Of a stretch of 64,000 nt of DNA, positions 48,439 through 56,633 are shown in pieces (position 1 is the stretch's first letter; each line of letters opens with the position of its first letter). The notes beneath the pieces are model-generated. The model was not told where the DNA came from. It saw only the letters and a program-made list of their open reading frames with translations, and ran no database searches. The stretch spans positions 930,001 through 994,000 of the forward strand of contig CAVPYY010000003.1 of assembly GCA_963710135.1 (NCBI GenBank), written 5' to 3'. Made by a program: the position numbers and the translations under genes. The stretch is from SG8-30 sp963710135 (lineage in GTDB: Bacteria; Pseudomonadota; Gammaproteobacteria; Steroidobacterales; Steroidobacteraceae).

Positions 48439-49147
48439 GACGCGCCATCCGCCTCAGTGCCTGGGGCACCTCCGCGGCAGTTTCCACGATCGCCAGCCTG
48501 GAATGGGCGCTGTCGAAATCGGTGTGCTCCAGACCGGAGATGACGCGATAGGGCACGTGGACCCCATAGCCCCCGAGCGCCAGCACGGGTTCGATGTCGG
48601 ACTTCAGCGAGTTGCCGACCATCGCAAACGCGTCCGCCGCCACGCCGAACTCCCGCAGCAGTCGCGCGTAGCTCGACGTGTCCTTCTCGCTGACGATCTC
48701 GATGCGCTGGAACAGGTCGGCCAGCCCGGACTCGGCGACCTTGCGTTCCTGGTGGAACAGGTCGCCCTTGGTGATCAACACGACCCGATGGTGCGCGGCG
48801 ACCGTCTCCACGGCCGCGCGCACGCCGGGCAGCAGCTCGACCGGGTGACGCAGGACGGTCTTGCCGAGTTCGACGATGCGGTGGATGTCGGCACTGCTGA
48901 TGCGCGCGCCGGTCAGTGCGATCGCGGCCTCCACCATCGACAGCGTCATGCCCTTCACGCCGTAGCCGAACAGCTGGACGTTCACCCGCTCGATTGCCAG
49001 CAGGCGGTCGCGGACACGGACATCCTCGACGTCGATGTAGCCGCCGACGATCGACTCGAAGGCCTGCTGCGCGTCCTGGTAGTAGCCCTCGCTGTGCCAC
49101 AGCGTGTCGTCGGCATCGAAGCCGACCATCTCGATGGGGTGATGCAT
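48407..49147 (-). CDS. HAD-family hydrolase
   Basis: Haloacid-dehalogenase-type phosphatase of 246 residues. The nucleophile motif is GFDADDTLW (DxD), the Thr/Ser region VVLITKGD, the Lys and acidic end VSEKDTSSYARLL and MVGNSLKSDIEP. An all-helical cap lies between about residues 20 and 95. The substrate, probably a small phosphomonoester, is unknown. The start MHHPIEMVGFD at 49147 is chosen because homology begins there. It marks the right edge of the damaged stretch and is itself intact. Confidence 0.88.
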   Translation of the reverse strand: MHHPIEMVGFDADDTLWHSEGYYQDAQQAFESIVGGYIDVEDVRVRDRLLAIERVNVQLFGYGVKGMTLSMVEAAIALTGARISSADIHRIVELGKTVLRHPVELLPGVRAAVETVAAHHRVVLITKGDLFHQERKVAESGLADLFQRIEIVSEKDTSSYARLLREFGVAADAFAMVGNSLKSDIEPVLALGGYGVHVPYRVISGLEHTDFDSAHSRLAIVETAAEVPQALRRMARPSRWTEPAGP

Positions 49148-49163
49148 TGAATGGCGCCCCGCG

Positions 49164-49826
49164 CTAGGGCAGCCGCTCGAATCGATACGGTTGGCTCGGC
49201 GGCACCCGGAAGGCGTAGCGGCCGTCCGCCAGCCGCCCTGACTCCGAGTACTCGAGCACTCCGTCCGCACCGAGGCTGACACGCGCGTCGATGCCCATGC
49301 TGCGCCCGGATGCTGCCGTCAGGGTGCACTCGTCGGCGGTGATCTGGCCGAGGAAGCCGTCGGGCCGGGATACGAAGCGCAGCGCGCAGGCCGGGCCGTA
49401 GCCACGCAGCGCCGCGGTCGTCAGCGTCGTGAACGCCCCGGCTTCCGCCGCGCGGCCGGCCCAGGGCGTACCGTCCATGAACGCAAAGAAATCCATGCGG
49501 ATCGTGTCCCCTGGCTCATTGCGGAACGACCAGATGCGCTGCCGCGATATCGGCCCCTCGGGTCCGCCGCTGCGCCACTCCAGGTACAGCACGCGATCCC
49601 CAATGAGCGGCGCGTCGACGACGGCGAACAGAGCGTGCTGCAAGTCGAGCCAGTCGCCTTCCACCGAAGGCGGCACCTTCAGCGCCGCCGGCGCCGCGTC
49701 GAATTGCGCGGCGTTGGCCCAGGTGCCCGCGAGGCTTGCCACGAGGGCATCCCTGTCATCGGCAGCAGACTGGGTAGTGGCGCAGCCCGCCAGGATCAAT
49801 GCCATCAGCATGGCCGTCATTCGCAT
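49164..49826 (-). CDS. CpcT/CpeT-like lipoprotein
   Basis: Lipoprotein of 220 residues; the signal ends in LILAGC (Cys15). The body matches the CpcT/CpeT family (LAGTWANAAQFDAAPAALK, LYLEWRSGGPEGPISRQRIWSF, GRSMGIDARVSLGADGVLEYSESG), named for cyanobacterial phycobilin lyases but widespread in non-photosynthetic bacteria, where its ligand is unknown. It probably sits in the periplasm and binds a small hydrophobic molecule. It lies 16 nt upstream of the HAD gene on the same strand. Confidence 0.82.
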   Translation of the reverse strand: MRMTAMLMALILAGCATTQSAADDRDALVASLAGTWANAAQFDAAPAALKVPPSVEGDWLDLQHALFAVVDAPLIGDRVLYLEWRSGGPEGPISRQRIWSFRNEPGDTIRMDFFAFMDGTPWAGRAAEAGAFTTLTTAALRGYGPACALRFVSRPDGFLGQITADECTLTAASGRSMGIDARVSLGADGVLEYSESGRLADGRYAFRVPPSQPYRFERLP

Positions 49827-49901
49827 CGTAGCTCGCTCCGACCGTGGGTCGTAGGAGTCTACCAGCGCCGACCGGACGTGCTGTGGGCTCGAACAGAGTG
49901 A

Positions 49902-51169
49902 TCAGGGGGTGTCGGCTGGGCCGCAATGCACTTCGACGCGGCGGTTCATCGACCGGCCTGCTTCGTCGTCGTTGCTGGCCAGCGGGTACCTTTCGCCATG
50001 ACCCACGGCGATCAGCCGGGACCGTTCGATACCGCGGCCAACCAGGTCGTCGACCACGGATTGCGCACGCCTCTCGGACAGCGCCTGGTTGTAGCGCTCG
50101 CCGCCTTCGCTGGAGGTATGCCCCTCGATACGAACGATCTGTTCCGTCGTCGCTGCCAGTCCCTGGTGGAGTTGCGCGAGGAGCCCTGCGGATTCGGGGC
50201 GTAGGGTGGCAGCATCGAAATCGAAGCTGATGCCGTGTATGACGGCGTCACAGCCGAGCGTCGGCTGGTCCGGCATGCTGCAGCGCAACGCCTCCGGACC
50301 GGAGGCCGCCGCGTCATACGGCGCAAACGGCGCGCCATTGGTCGAGCGGAGGCCGCGAAGATCGCCACCGTCGGTCAACGCCAGGACGAACAGGCTCTTC
50401 ACTCCGGTCACCGCGTCGGCGCCGGTCGCGCGCAGGATCTTGCCGGTGACGGTCCCGTCCAGTCGTCCGCGGGTGTCGTAGCAGCCGGCGACGGCGGCGC
50501 CCTCTTGCCGCATGCCGATCTGCACTCCGCGCCCACGCCAGGCGCCAGAAAAGCCCTGCGCCAAGGGCGCGCTGTCCTGGGTTCCGTTGCCGATGATCTC
50601 GCTGAATTCGAAGAACGATTTCTCGCCGCGCACGTCGATGCCGCCAAGCAGCCTGACCTTGACCCAGCGCACCGCGGTCTTGTTGAGGATCGGCAGTTCG
50701 GTGACTTGCCCCTTGGCCGGGTGTGTCGTCAGGTCGGCTGCCGCAAGTAGCGAGAATCGTCCGCTTGGGCCGGTCGCGGAGCCGAGTACTTCGACGCGAC
50801 GCGTAAACGTCTGCGACGGACTCGGGGTCTCGAGGACGTTTGGCACGGCGAACCGGTCGAACGTCGTTGCCGCCGGCAGCTCGTATACGAAGATGACCTC
50901 CGCATCCGGTGGCGCGAACTTCCGGTTCAGCACGAAGCCCAACGGATTGCCGTCGATGGCCGCGATGGCCTTGTCCAGCGTTGTCCCGAGCGCGGCGGCG
51001 GATCCGGATACCTCGAGCGGCAATGCGCCCTGTGCGAAAGTCAGGTAGTCAACACGACTGTCTGGCGCGTCCGGCTCGGTCGCGTGGCTCCCGCCGAGCA
51101 GACGACTGCGCAAAGCGCAAACAAAGTCGTCCATCCGACGCGTCGAGTACCTCGATCGTCCAGAGTCAT
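49902..51169 (-). pseudogene. OmpA-family protein, frameshift in signal peptide region
   Basis: Envelope protein of about 420 residues with a C-terminal OmpA domain that binds peptidoglycan (FDFDAATLRPESAGLLAQL, GHTSSEGGERYNQALSERRAQSV, NRRVEV). The N-terminal half (LPILNKTAVRWVKVRLLGGIDV) looks like a carbohydrate-binding or F5/8-like beta domain. The true start is ATG at 51169, with a perfect AGGAGG 5 nt upstream, coding MTLDDRGTRRVGWTTLFALCAVVCSAGA; a one-base shift near 51098 is needed to reach the mature frame (SHATEPDAPDSRVDYL). An in-frame ATG at about 51140 would make a protein without an export signal. Confidence 0.82.
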
Positions 51170-51226
51170 GACGTCCTCCTGGTCCTGGTATGTCTCCGTG
51201 TCCGGGGGCATGCGCCCACCGTCGAT

Positions 51227-51865
51227 TCAGGTCCCGCGCTGGCGGGCGTGGAAGCGACGGACCTTGGCGACGTTGCCGCAGGTCTTCATGCTGCACCAAC
51301 GACGTGAGCCGTTCTTGCTGGTGTCCAGAAAGAACCAGCCGCAATCCTCGGCTGGGCACTCGTGCACCCGCTTGAGCCTTTCCGCATCCACCACCAGCTC
51401 CAGTGCGGAAGTCACCACCTTATCCAAGGCAAGCTCCCAGGCAGGCACCTCTGGGTCCCAGCTCCATTCGATACCGCCGTCTTGCGCAATCAATGAGCGC
51501 GCCGCCCAGGCGCGCTTGCCGGCGCGCTCGACGGCGCTCGTCGGTTCTGCCGGCGCGCGGCCGGTGGCCAGCAACGTGTGCAGCAGTGCCTGCCAGTCGG
51601 CCCGGAATCGCCGGACCTCGGCGAGAAACCGTCCGTTGCTCGCTGCGGGAGGCGGGTTCGCGAGGGCCCGGCGCTGCTCGGCCGGCGTCAGTAGCCCTGC
51701 CCCCACTGCCCACGCGAGCCAGCTTTCGAGATCGACCAGGCGGTCGGTCGGCTGCTCGATGTTCCAGCTGTCGACCGTGTTCAGGAAATCCAGCGCGGGG
51801 ACGCCTGCGACGAAGTCGTCGGGGTCGAACTTCATGGTCTGTTGCGCAGTGTGAGACTTAACCAT
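51227..51865 (-). CDS. ABATE-domain/CGNR zinc-finger transcription regulator
   Basis: Regulator of 212 residues. The N-terminal ABATE domain (about 8-130, FVAGVPALDFLNTVDSW) is a putative ligand sensor; the C-terminal CGNR zinc finger (about 170-210: CPAEDC..WFF, RRWCSMKTCGNVAKVRRFHAR) binds DNA. ATG at 51865 lies inside an operator-like dyad that overlaps the -35 of the divergent promoter, so it probably represses itself and the small gene at 51949. Family members often respond to aromatic or xenobiotic compounds. Confidence 0.88.
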   Translation of the reverse strand: MVKSHTAQQTMKFDPDDFVAGVPALDFLNTVDSWNIEQPTDRLVDLESWLAWAVGAGLLTPAEQRRALANPPPAASNGRFLAEVRRFRADWQALLHTLLATGRAPAEPTSAVERAGKRAWAARSLIAQDGGIEWSWDPEVPAWELALDKVVTSALELVVDAERLKRVHECPAEDCGWFFLDTSKNGSRRWCSMKTCGNVAKVRRFHARQRGT

Positions 51866-51885
51866 CAAAAATAGTTTGACAGGTT
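51859..51885. promoter_or_regulatory. operator-like dyad A, CGNR regulator
   Basis: TAACCATC (51859-51866) faces GACAGGTT (51878-51885). It covers the regulator's start codon and the TTGACA -35 of the divergent promoter, a position suited to repression of both genes. It resembles dyad B, 48 bp away. Confidence 0.5.
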
Positions 51886-51905
51886 TGTTCGGCGGGGTCT
51901 AGGAT
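51876..51905 (+). promoter_or_regulatory. sigma-70 promoter of the small gene at 51949
   Basis: TTGACA (51876-51881) and TAGGAT (51900-51905) with an 18-bp spacer, matching the sigma-70 consensus well. The start codon of the small gene is 44 bp downstream of the -10. Confidence 0.7.
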
Positions 51906-51906
51906 C

Positions 51907-51934
51907 TAACCGTCGAAAGTAATTTTGACGGTTA
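51907..51934. promoter_or_regulatory. operator-like dyad B, CGNR regulator
   Basis: Perfect 8-bp arms TAACCGTC (51907-51914) and GACGGTTA (51927-51934), with AAA/TTT symmetry inside. It lies directly after the -10 of the rightward promoter, over the expected transcription start, and matches dyad A. Confidence 0.6.
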
Positions 51935-51948
51935 TAGGAGATCTATCG

Positions 51949-52143
51949 ATGAAGCGCCAAGCATGGGATACGCCCTGGATGCTCGCGGGCCTGACCCGCG
52001 GCCTGGATGTGTTTATGAGGCCAAACGTCGAGCGCCGTAATCTGCGCGACATCACGGAGGAGTCAGCGCACGCGGCGCCGGCACATGCCGCGCCAGATCA
52101 ATGGCGCGCGCCTACATCGACCGTTGCGCACGGCTGCGGATGA
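51949..52143 (+). CDS. small protein of unknown function
   Basis: Not recognised. A 64-residue product starting MKRQAWDTPWMLAGLTRGL, with a hydrophobic/amphipathic first third and an Ala/Pro/His-rich tail. Its reality is supported by a consensus promoter at 51876-51905, an AGGAG ribosome site at 51936-51940, and twin operators shared with the divergent CGNR regulator. It could be a genuine small effector or the beginning of a gene whose rest was lost. No similar gene is visible elsewhere in the window. Confidence 0.55.
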   Translation: MKRQAWDTPWMLAGLTRGLDVFMRPNVERRNLRDITEESAHAAPAHAAPDQWRAPTSTVAHGCG

Positions 52144-52167
52144 CGCTGACAGCTCGGTCGCAGACGG

Positions 52168-52710
52168 CTAGCGTCTGGTCGTCTGTTCGACGAGGCGCCG
52201 GATCTCCACCTCGAACGAGTCGGCCCGGTCGTCGCCGGCGTGCAGCTCGCCGATCCGGCTTGCCACCAGTCTGCCGTCGCCGTCATAGAGGAAGAACGCG
52301 GGCCAGTAGCGGTTGTTCATCCTTGCCCAGTAGTCGCGGCCGTCATCGAGCATCACGGGGTAGCCGATGCCGAGCCGCTCGGTGGCAGCCGCCACGGCCT
52401 TCCGGCCACGCTCCGAGGCAAACTCCGGCGTGTGAACCGCCACGATGGCCAGGCCGCGCGCCCGGTAGCGCTCGGCGGTGCGCTTCATCCAGGGCAGCGT
52501 GTTGCGGCAGTTGTGGCAGCCGAAAGTCCAGAACTCGACCAGGACCGGCTTGCCCCGCAGTGAAGCCCGATCGAGCGGCGCGCTGTTGATCCAGCGCTCG
52601 GGCGCCGGGGCGTCGAAGTCCGGGAGCCAGGCGGGGGCGGTCGCTGCCTCACAGGCCAGGCAGAGCGACGCCAGGCCGATGGTCGTCAGCGCAAGGAGTA
52701 GCGGTCGCAT
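52168..52710 (-). CDS. thioredoxin-like redoxin lipoprotein/secreted
   Basis: TlpA/AhpC-TSA-like protein of 180 residues. After a signal (LASLCLAC; a lipobox-like LxxC at residue 20) the thioredoxin fold shows VLVEFWTFGCHNCRNTLPW, with active-site CHNC, and IVAVHTPEF, WPAFFLYDGDGRLV. It probably acts in periplasmic thiol chemistry or cytochrome maturation. No partner gene is adjacent. It is a single transcription unit, pointing at the small gene end. Confidence 0.88.
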   Translation of the reverse strand: MRPLLLALTTIGLASLCLACEAATAPAWLPDFDAPAPERWINSAPLDRASLRGKPVLVEFWTFGCHNCRNTLPWMKRTAERYRARGLAIVAVHTPEFASERGRKAVAAATERLGIGYPVMLDDGRDYWARMNNRYWPAFFLYDGDGRLVASRIGELHAGDDRADSFEVEIRRLVEQTTRR

Positions 52711-52765
52711 GATGGGTCTTCCTGGCCGTGTCTGATAATCAGACCGGCCGGGCGGCCGGCGAATT

Positions 52766-53323
52766 TCAGTCGATGTCCCCAGGCCGGGATACGGATCTTC
52801 GATCCCGGCCGGTCAGCGCAAGGACCAGCTCGGCATCTTCCCGGGTGCGCCGGGTCGCAATGGCGTCAAGCATCTCGGTCATTGCCTGTTCGGCCTCCTC
52901 GGCCGACGGAGCGCGCTTGAACGGCGCGCCGATCAGGTAGTCGGCGAGCCTGTCCCAGGAAGCAGGCGCATCGATCGTCTGGATGGCTGGCTTGTCGCGG
53001 TCGAGTTCGACACGCTTCCACGCCCACAGCGCCCAGCCTATGCCGTTCTCCTCGCACAGCCGCGCGACCTTCTGCAGCCACTCGCGGTCGTTCTCGCCGA
53101 ACTCGCCGAGCCACAGCGGGGCGCCATGCGCGTCCCGCAGCTCGAGAAAGGGCTGCAGCGACTCCTGACTCGGCCGCGCCCAGGCGCGACTGAAGATGTC
53201 GTAGGCGTGGAAGGAGTACATCAGGTTCGAGTCCATGCCGGGGCGGAAGCCTTCGAAGCGGGCGTCGCGGGCGCCGCCTGATAGGAGGACCGCAACGCCT
53301 GCCGGGAGGATCGATGACTTCAT
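52766..53323 (-). pseudogene. glycoside hydrolase family 5-like remnant
   Basis: C-terminal half of a cellulase-type (GH5) enzyme: DSNLMYSFHAYDIF, the catalytic nucleophile Glu in LWLGEFGEN and HGIGWALWAWKR-like GIGWALWAWKRV. The acid/base Glu and the N-terminal half of the barrel are absent; only a stretch of about 14 residues precedes the homology, and the next 160 bp contain no matching frame. There is no ribosome site at 53323. The sequence is a truncated leftover, with a degenerate hydrophobic start that is not a good signal peptide. Confidence 0.65.
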
Positions 53324-53483
53324 GAGGGAGAAGATCCGTCGCGCCGCCGTCTTGGGTGGATTAACCAGACGTAAGTGATGTGTTGAGCATCAGCGGCGCG
53401 CCGGATATGCGCAATGTGCCGCATTGCATGCCACCGATGCAAGGGGTGGACGCGCAGTCGCGCGGGGCGCGCAAGCCAAAGAC

Positions 53484-54377
53484 TCAGTCGTGCGGCCGGC
53501 CCCAGATCTTGTCGCGACCCATCAGCCAGTAGACGATGCCCAGTGCGAGCACCACGACGCCGGTTGCCATGATGTACATCGGCTCGATCTTTTCGAAGTC
53601 GAAGATGATGACCTTTCGTGCGATGGCCATCAGCGCCGTGGCGATCACCAGCTTGATGTGCACCACGTCGTCGCGCAGGTAGAGCGTGATGTTGAGGAAG
53701 ATCTCGATTGCGATGAGCACCGCGAGAAAGCCGCCGAAGGTGACGATGATGTCGCGCGGCCGCAGGTCCTCGAAGGAGGGCAGCAGCAGCTGGGTATAGA
53801 TGACGTTCACCACGTCGACCACGCCCCACAAGATGGTCAGGGTCATCAATACCGCGAGCACCCGCACCGCGCCCCGGATGATGCGATGCAGGACGTTGAT
53901 CATGGGGTCGTCTTCGTCGACGCCGAGCTTGCTCTGCCCGCTGGCGCGCATCCGTTCCTTGCGGAAATGATCCATCAGGCTCTGGACGATCTCGCCATGG
54001 CCGGCGAGGTAATCGGGATTGAAGTCCTGGGCGGTGAAGTCCTGAAGACCCTTGACCTTCCTCAGATCGCCGTCGGACAGCTGGGTGAACCCCATGGTCC
54101 AGTCCGGATATTGACGCCGGTCCACCGTCTTGCGGTGCAACACCTGAAGATCACCATGGCGCGGGTCCTTCCGAATGGTGTCGAGCAGCGCGTCGACCGT
54201 GACCTCGTCGCCCTCCAGCACCTGCAGGAACGTGCCATTGCCGTACAGCAGCATCCCGGTGATGCCGCGGGCTGCGTTGTTCTCGCGACAGGTCCCCAAC
54301 AGGTCCTGCAGGTCCTGGCGGGACATGGGCGCGGTGGCCGAGCTGAGATAGGCGATTTGGAGCATGGTTTGAGCCAT
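53484..54377 (-). CDS. BLUF photoreceptor fused to PsiE-type membrane domain
   Basis: Protein of 297 residues. Residues about 5-97 are a BLUF flavin-binding light sensor: Tyr10, Asn34, Gln52, Trp93 and Met95 are spaced exactly as Tyr21, Asn45, Gln63, Trp104 and Met106 of AppA. A charged linker (about 98-155) leads to a C-terminal domain matching PsiE (phosphate-starvation-inducible), with four membrane helices at about 165-187, 205-228, 240-258 and 265-286. BLUF domains usually drive GGDEF/EAL, cyclase or transcriptional partners; here blue light would act on a membrane protein of unknown activity. Start at 54377 fits the family. Confidence 0.9.
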   Translation of the reverse strand: MAQTMLQIAYLSSATAPMSRQDLQDLLGTCRENNAARGITGMLLYGNGTFLQVLEGDEVTVDALLDTIRKDPRHGDLQVLHRKTVDRRQYPDWTMGFTQLSDGDLRKVKGLQDFTAQDFNPDYLAGHGEIVQSLMDHFRKERMRASGQSKLGVDEDDPMINVLHRIIRGAVRVLAVLMTLTILWGVVDVVNVIYTQLLLPSFEDLRPRDIIVTFGGFLAVLIAIEIFLNITLYLRDDVVHIKLVIATALMAIARKVIIFDFEKIEPMYIMATGVVVLALGIVYWLMGRDKIWGRPHD

Positions 54378-54514
54378 GACGGTAGTCTGCCGCCCGGCTC
54401 CGGGTCAATGATCGGGCGGCCGGGAGGCGCATCCGACCTGCCGCGGTGCGCGAAACGCTCAGGGACGACCCCTGGAATCGCCTACGGGCATGGACCCACA
54501 CGGAGGGAACACCG

Positions 54515-54859
54515 ATGAAGCTTTCACGAGTAGCAGTCTGGGCCGCGGCGGGGCTGGCGATAGGCGTCGCGCTGACCGGTTTCACCAGCCCGTCCGGGCC
54601 CGCCGGCGAGCACGCCGATGCGATAGCCAAGTTCCAGTCCGCGGACCGCGACTCGGACGGGGCGCTCACCCTGGCCGAAGTACAGGGCGTGATGCCGGGT
54701 CTCGCCAGCCAGTTCGACTCGCTCGACCATGACAAGGACGGCAAGCTCAGTCAGTTCGAGATACATCACCCGTTCCTCGGCGCGCACGGGGGCATGGGCG
54801 CGCAGCACGGCAAGTACCAGCGTCCGGCCGCGCCGGCGCCCGAGGCGGTGTGGCTGTAG
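54515..54859 (+). CDS. EF-hand calcium-binding secreted protein
   Basis: Small exported protein of 114 residues. Signal peptide (RVAVWAAAGLAIGVALTGF) is followed by two EF-hand loops, DRDSDGALTLAE and DHDKDGKLSQFE, each with Asp-x-Asp-x-Asp-Gly spacing and a Glu at position 12. It should bind two calcium ions in the periplasm; the partner is unknown. ATG at 54515 has GGAGGG 8 nt upstream. A Gly/His-rich tail ends the protein. Confidence 0.88.
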   Translation: MKLSRVAVWAAAGLAIGVALTGFTSPSGPAGEHADAIAKFQSADRDSDGALTLAEVQGVMPGLASQFDSLDHDKDGKLSQFEIHHPFLGAHGGMGAQHGKYQRPAAPAPEAVWL

Positions 54860-54920
54860 AAGAGAGGGCGGGTCCGGCCGGCGTGACGCGCAACCCCGTC
54901 GCGGCCCGGCCGGATCGAAG

Positions 54921-55466
54921 TCAGCCGCCGAGCATCTCGGCCAGGCGCTGGCTCAAGTCGTCGAAGCGGGTCGACCCCACGTAGGTGCGCACGATCTGCC
55001 CGTTCGGGTCGATCAGGAACTTGGTGGGGGTGGTCTGCGGGTCGTTGAACAACCGCGCGACGGCGCCGTTGCCATCCAGCACGACGTCGAAAGGCAGGCC
55101 GCGCGCGCGCGCGAAGTTGATGACCGCCTGTGGCTCGTCGTAGGGCATCGCCACGGCCAGGGTCGTAAGGCCCGCTCGCTCGTATTTCCTGTGCAATGCG
55201 ATGAGCGTTGGCATCTCGGCCATGCACGGCGAACAGGTGGTCGACCAGAAGCTCACCAGCACCGGCTTGCCGGCAAGTGCCGCGAGCGACTTCACGTCGC
55301 CCTGCAGGGTCGTCATGGCGAAGTCCGGTGCCGGCCGCGGCCGGCTGGCCAGGAAGGGCATGGCCGCCAGCATGCCCACCAGCAGCATGGAGCCGATCGC
55401 GAAACCCAGTGCCAGACGCCGGGTGCGGCGCGACTCCGAGTCCGATGGGGGAGGGGCTGAGTTCAT
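54921..55466 (-). CDS. TlpA-like membrane-anchored thioredoxin
   Basis: Thiol-disulphide oxidoreductase of 181 residues. An N-terminal membrane anchor (LALGFAIGSMLLVGMLAAMPFL, about 17-38) leads to a thioredoxin fold with CxxC in SFWSTTCSPCMAEMPTL, plus AVAMPYDEP and TPTKFLIDPNG (cis-Pro). It probably reduces periplasmic disulphides for cytochrome c assembly or related work. No cytochrome genes are adjacent. The start at 55466 matches the family. Confidence 0.9.
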   Translation of the reverse strand: MNSAPPPSDSESRRTRRLALGFAIGSMLLVGMLAAMPFLASRPRPAPDFAMTTLQGDVKSLAALAGKPVLVSFWSTTCSPCMAEMPTLIALHRKYERAGLTTLAVAMPYDEPQAVINFARARGLPFDVVLDGNGAVARLFNDPQTTPTKFLIDPNGQIVRTYVGSTRFDDLSQRLAEMLGG

Positions 55467-55559
55467 CGGGTCATCGTCCTTGTGGTGAAGGTCACGCCCT
55501 AGACCGCTGGGAAAGATAAACGGTTCAGCGCTTCAGCGAAACAGCTGCGCCGGCCGTCG

Positions 55560-56021
55560 CTATTGGGCGCGCCCGCGCGGTTCGATCAGGTCCCAGCGGT
55601 TGCCGTAGAGGTCCTGGAACACGCCCACCGTGCCGTACTCCTCGTCGCGTGGGCCGTCCACGAACACGACGCCCAGCGACCGCAGCCGCGCGTAGTCGCG
55701 CTGGAAGTCGTCGGTGTGCAGGAACAGGAACACCCGCCCGCCGGTCTGGTCGCCGACGCGGGCCTTCTGCGCCTCGGTCGCCGCCTTGGCGAGCAGCAGT
55801 CGCGTCTGCGGCGAGCCGGGCGGGACGATCAGCACCCAGCGCTTGCCGGGGCCGCGTTCGCTGTCCTCGGCCAGCTGGAAGCCCAGCACATTCGTGTACC
55901 AGTCGATTGCGGCGTCGTAGTCGTCGACCAGGATCGACACCGCCGCCAGATATTGACGCGGGATGGAAGGGGTGGAATCTGCCAAGGTGTTCGCCTCGCC
56001 GGGGGACGCGAACGGTACCAC
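55560..56021 (-). CDS. VOC-family (glyoxalase-like) protein
   Basis: Vicinal-oxygen-chelate fold protein of about 153 residues, with two beta-alpha-beta-beta-beta modules: AAVSILVDDYDAAIDWYTNVLGF and FLFLHTDDFQRDYARLRSLGV, ending VFQDLYGNRWDLIEP. His and Glu residues suitable for a metal site are present (HTDDF, DLYGN, LIEP). Members are lyases, dioxygenases or resistance proteins; the function is not assigned. Possible start variants exist near 56021 (MVPFASPGEANTL) and a few codons inside. Confidence 0.82.
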   Translation of the reverse strand: MVPFASPGEANTLADSTPSIPRQYLAAVSILVDDYDAAIDWYTNVLGFQLAEDSERGPGKRWVLIVPPGSPQTRLLLAKAATEAQKARVGDQTGGRVFLFLHTDDFQRDYARLRSLGVVFVDGPRDEEYGTVGVFQDLYGNRWDLIEPRGRAQ

Positions 56022-56054
56022 GGCGAGGCAGAGCGGCGACGCCGGACGTGCCGG

Positions 56055-56630
56055 TCAGTTGGTGACGGCGCTGAACTTGGCGCGCACGAACTCGACGAAC
56101 TCGCGCGTCTTGGCCGGAATCCTGCGCACGGGCGGCGCGCCGCGCTCGGCCGGCGCATAGGGCAGCAACAGCATCAGCACCACGTAGATCAGGAACATGC
56201 CGCCGCCGGTGAAGAACAGCAGCAGCACGGCGATGACGCGCAGCAGCGTGACATCGACCTGCATGTAGCGTGACAGGCCCAGGCATACGCCGCTGATCAG
56301 CGCGCCCTCGCTCACCTGTTCCAGGTGCCGGCTGGGCGTGCGGGGCGGCGCGTCCGTGGTAGTCGCCGCATCCGGGCTCTGCACGGCACCGATCTCCTCG
56401 AGCGCCGGGTTGAGTTCGGCGAGCGTCACGACGTCTTGCCCGGCGCGCATGCGCCGCTTGCACTGGTCGGCGACCGCTTGCTCGAGATCGGCCAGGATCT
56501 CGTCCCGGTCGGGGTTGTCGGCGAGCGTCTGCCGTGCGTCGGCCAGGTAGGTTTCCAGGCGGGCGAAGGCGGCCTCCGCGAACTGGAGGGTCGTGCCATT
56601 CAGACTGACGGTGACAGAGACGCGTTGCAT
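56055..56630 (-). CDS. PspC-domain membrane protein
   Basis: Protein of 191 residues: an N-terminal cytoplasmic helical part (about 1-100) of the kind found in some PadR-linked proteins, then a PspC domain (SEGALISGVCLGLSRYMQVDVTLLRVIAVLLLFFTGGGMFLIYVVLMLLLP, landmark SGVCLGLSRY), with two membrane helices. PspC proteins take part in the envelope-stress response. It follows the PadR gene by 3 nt on the same strand, so the regulator probably controls it. Confidence 0.88.
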   Translation of the reverse strand: MQRVSVTVSLNGTTLQFAEAAFARLETYLADARQTLADNPDRDEILADLEQAVADQCKRRMRAGQDVVTLAELNPALEEIGAVQSPDAATTTDAPPRTPSRHLEQVSEGALISGVCLGLSRYMQVDVTLLRVIAVLLLFFTGGGMFLIYVVLMLLLPYAPAERGAPPVRRIPAKTREFVEFVRAKFSAVTN

Positions 56631-56633
56631 GAT

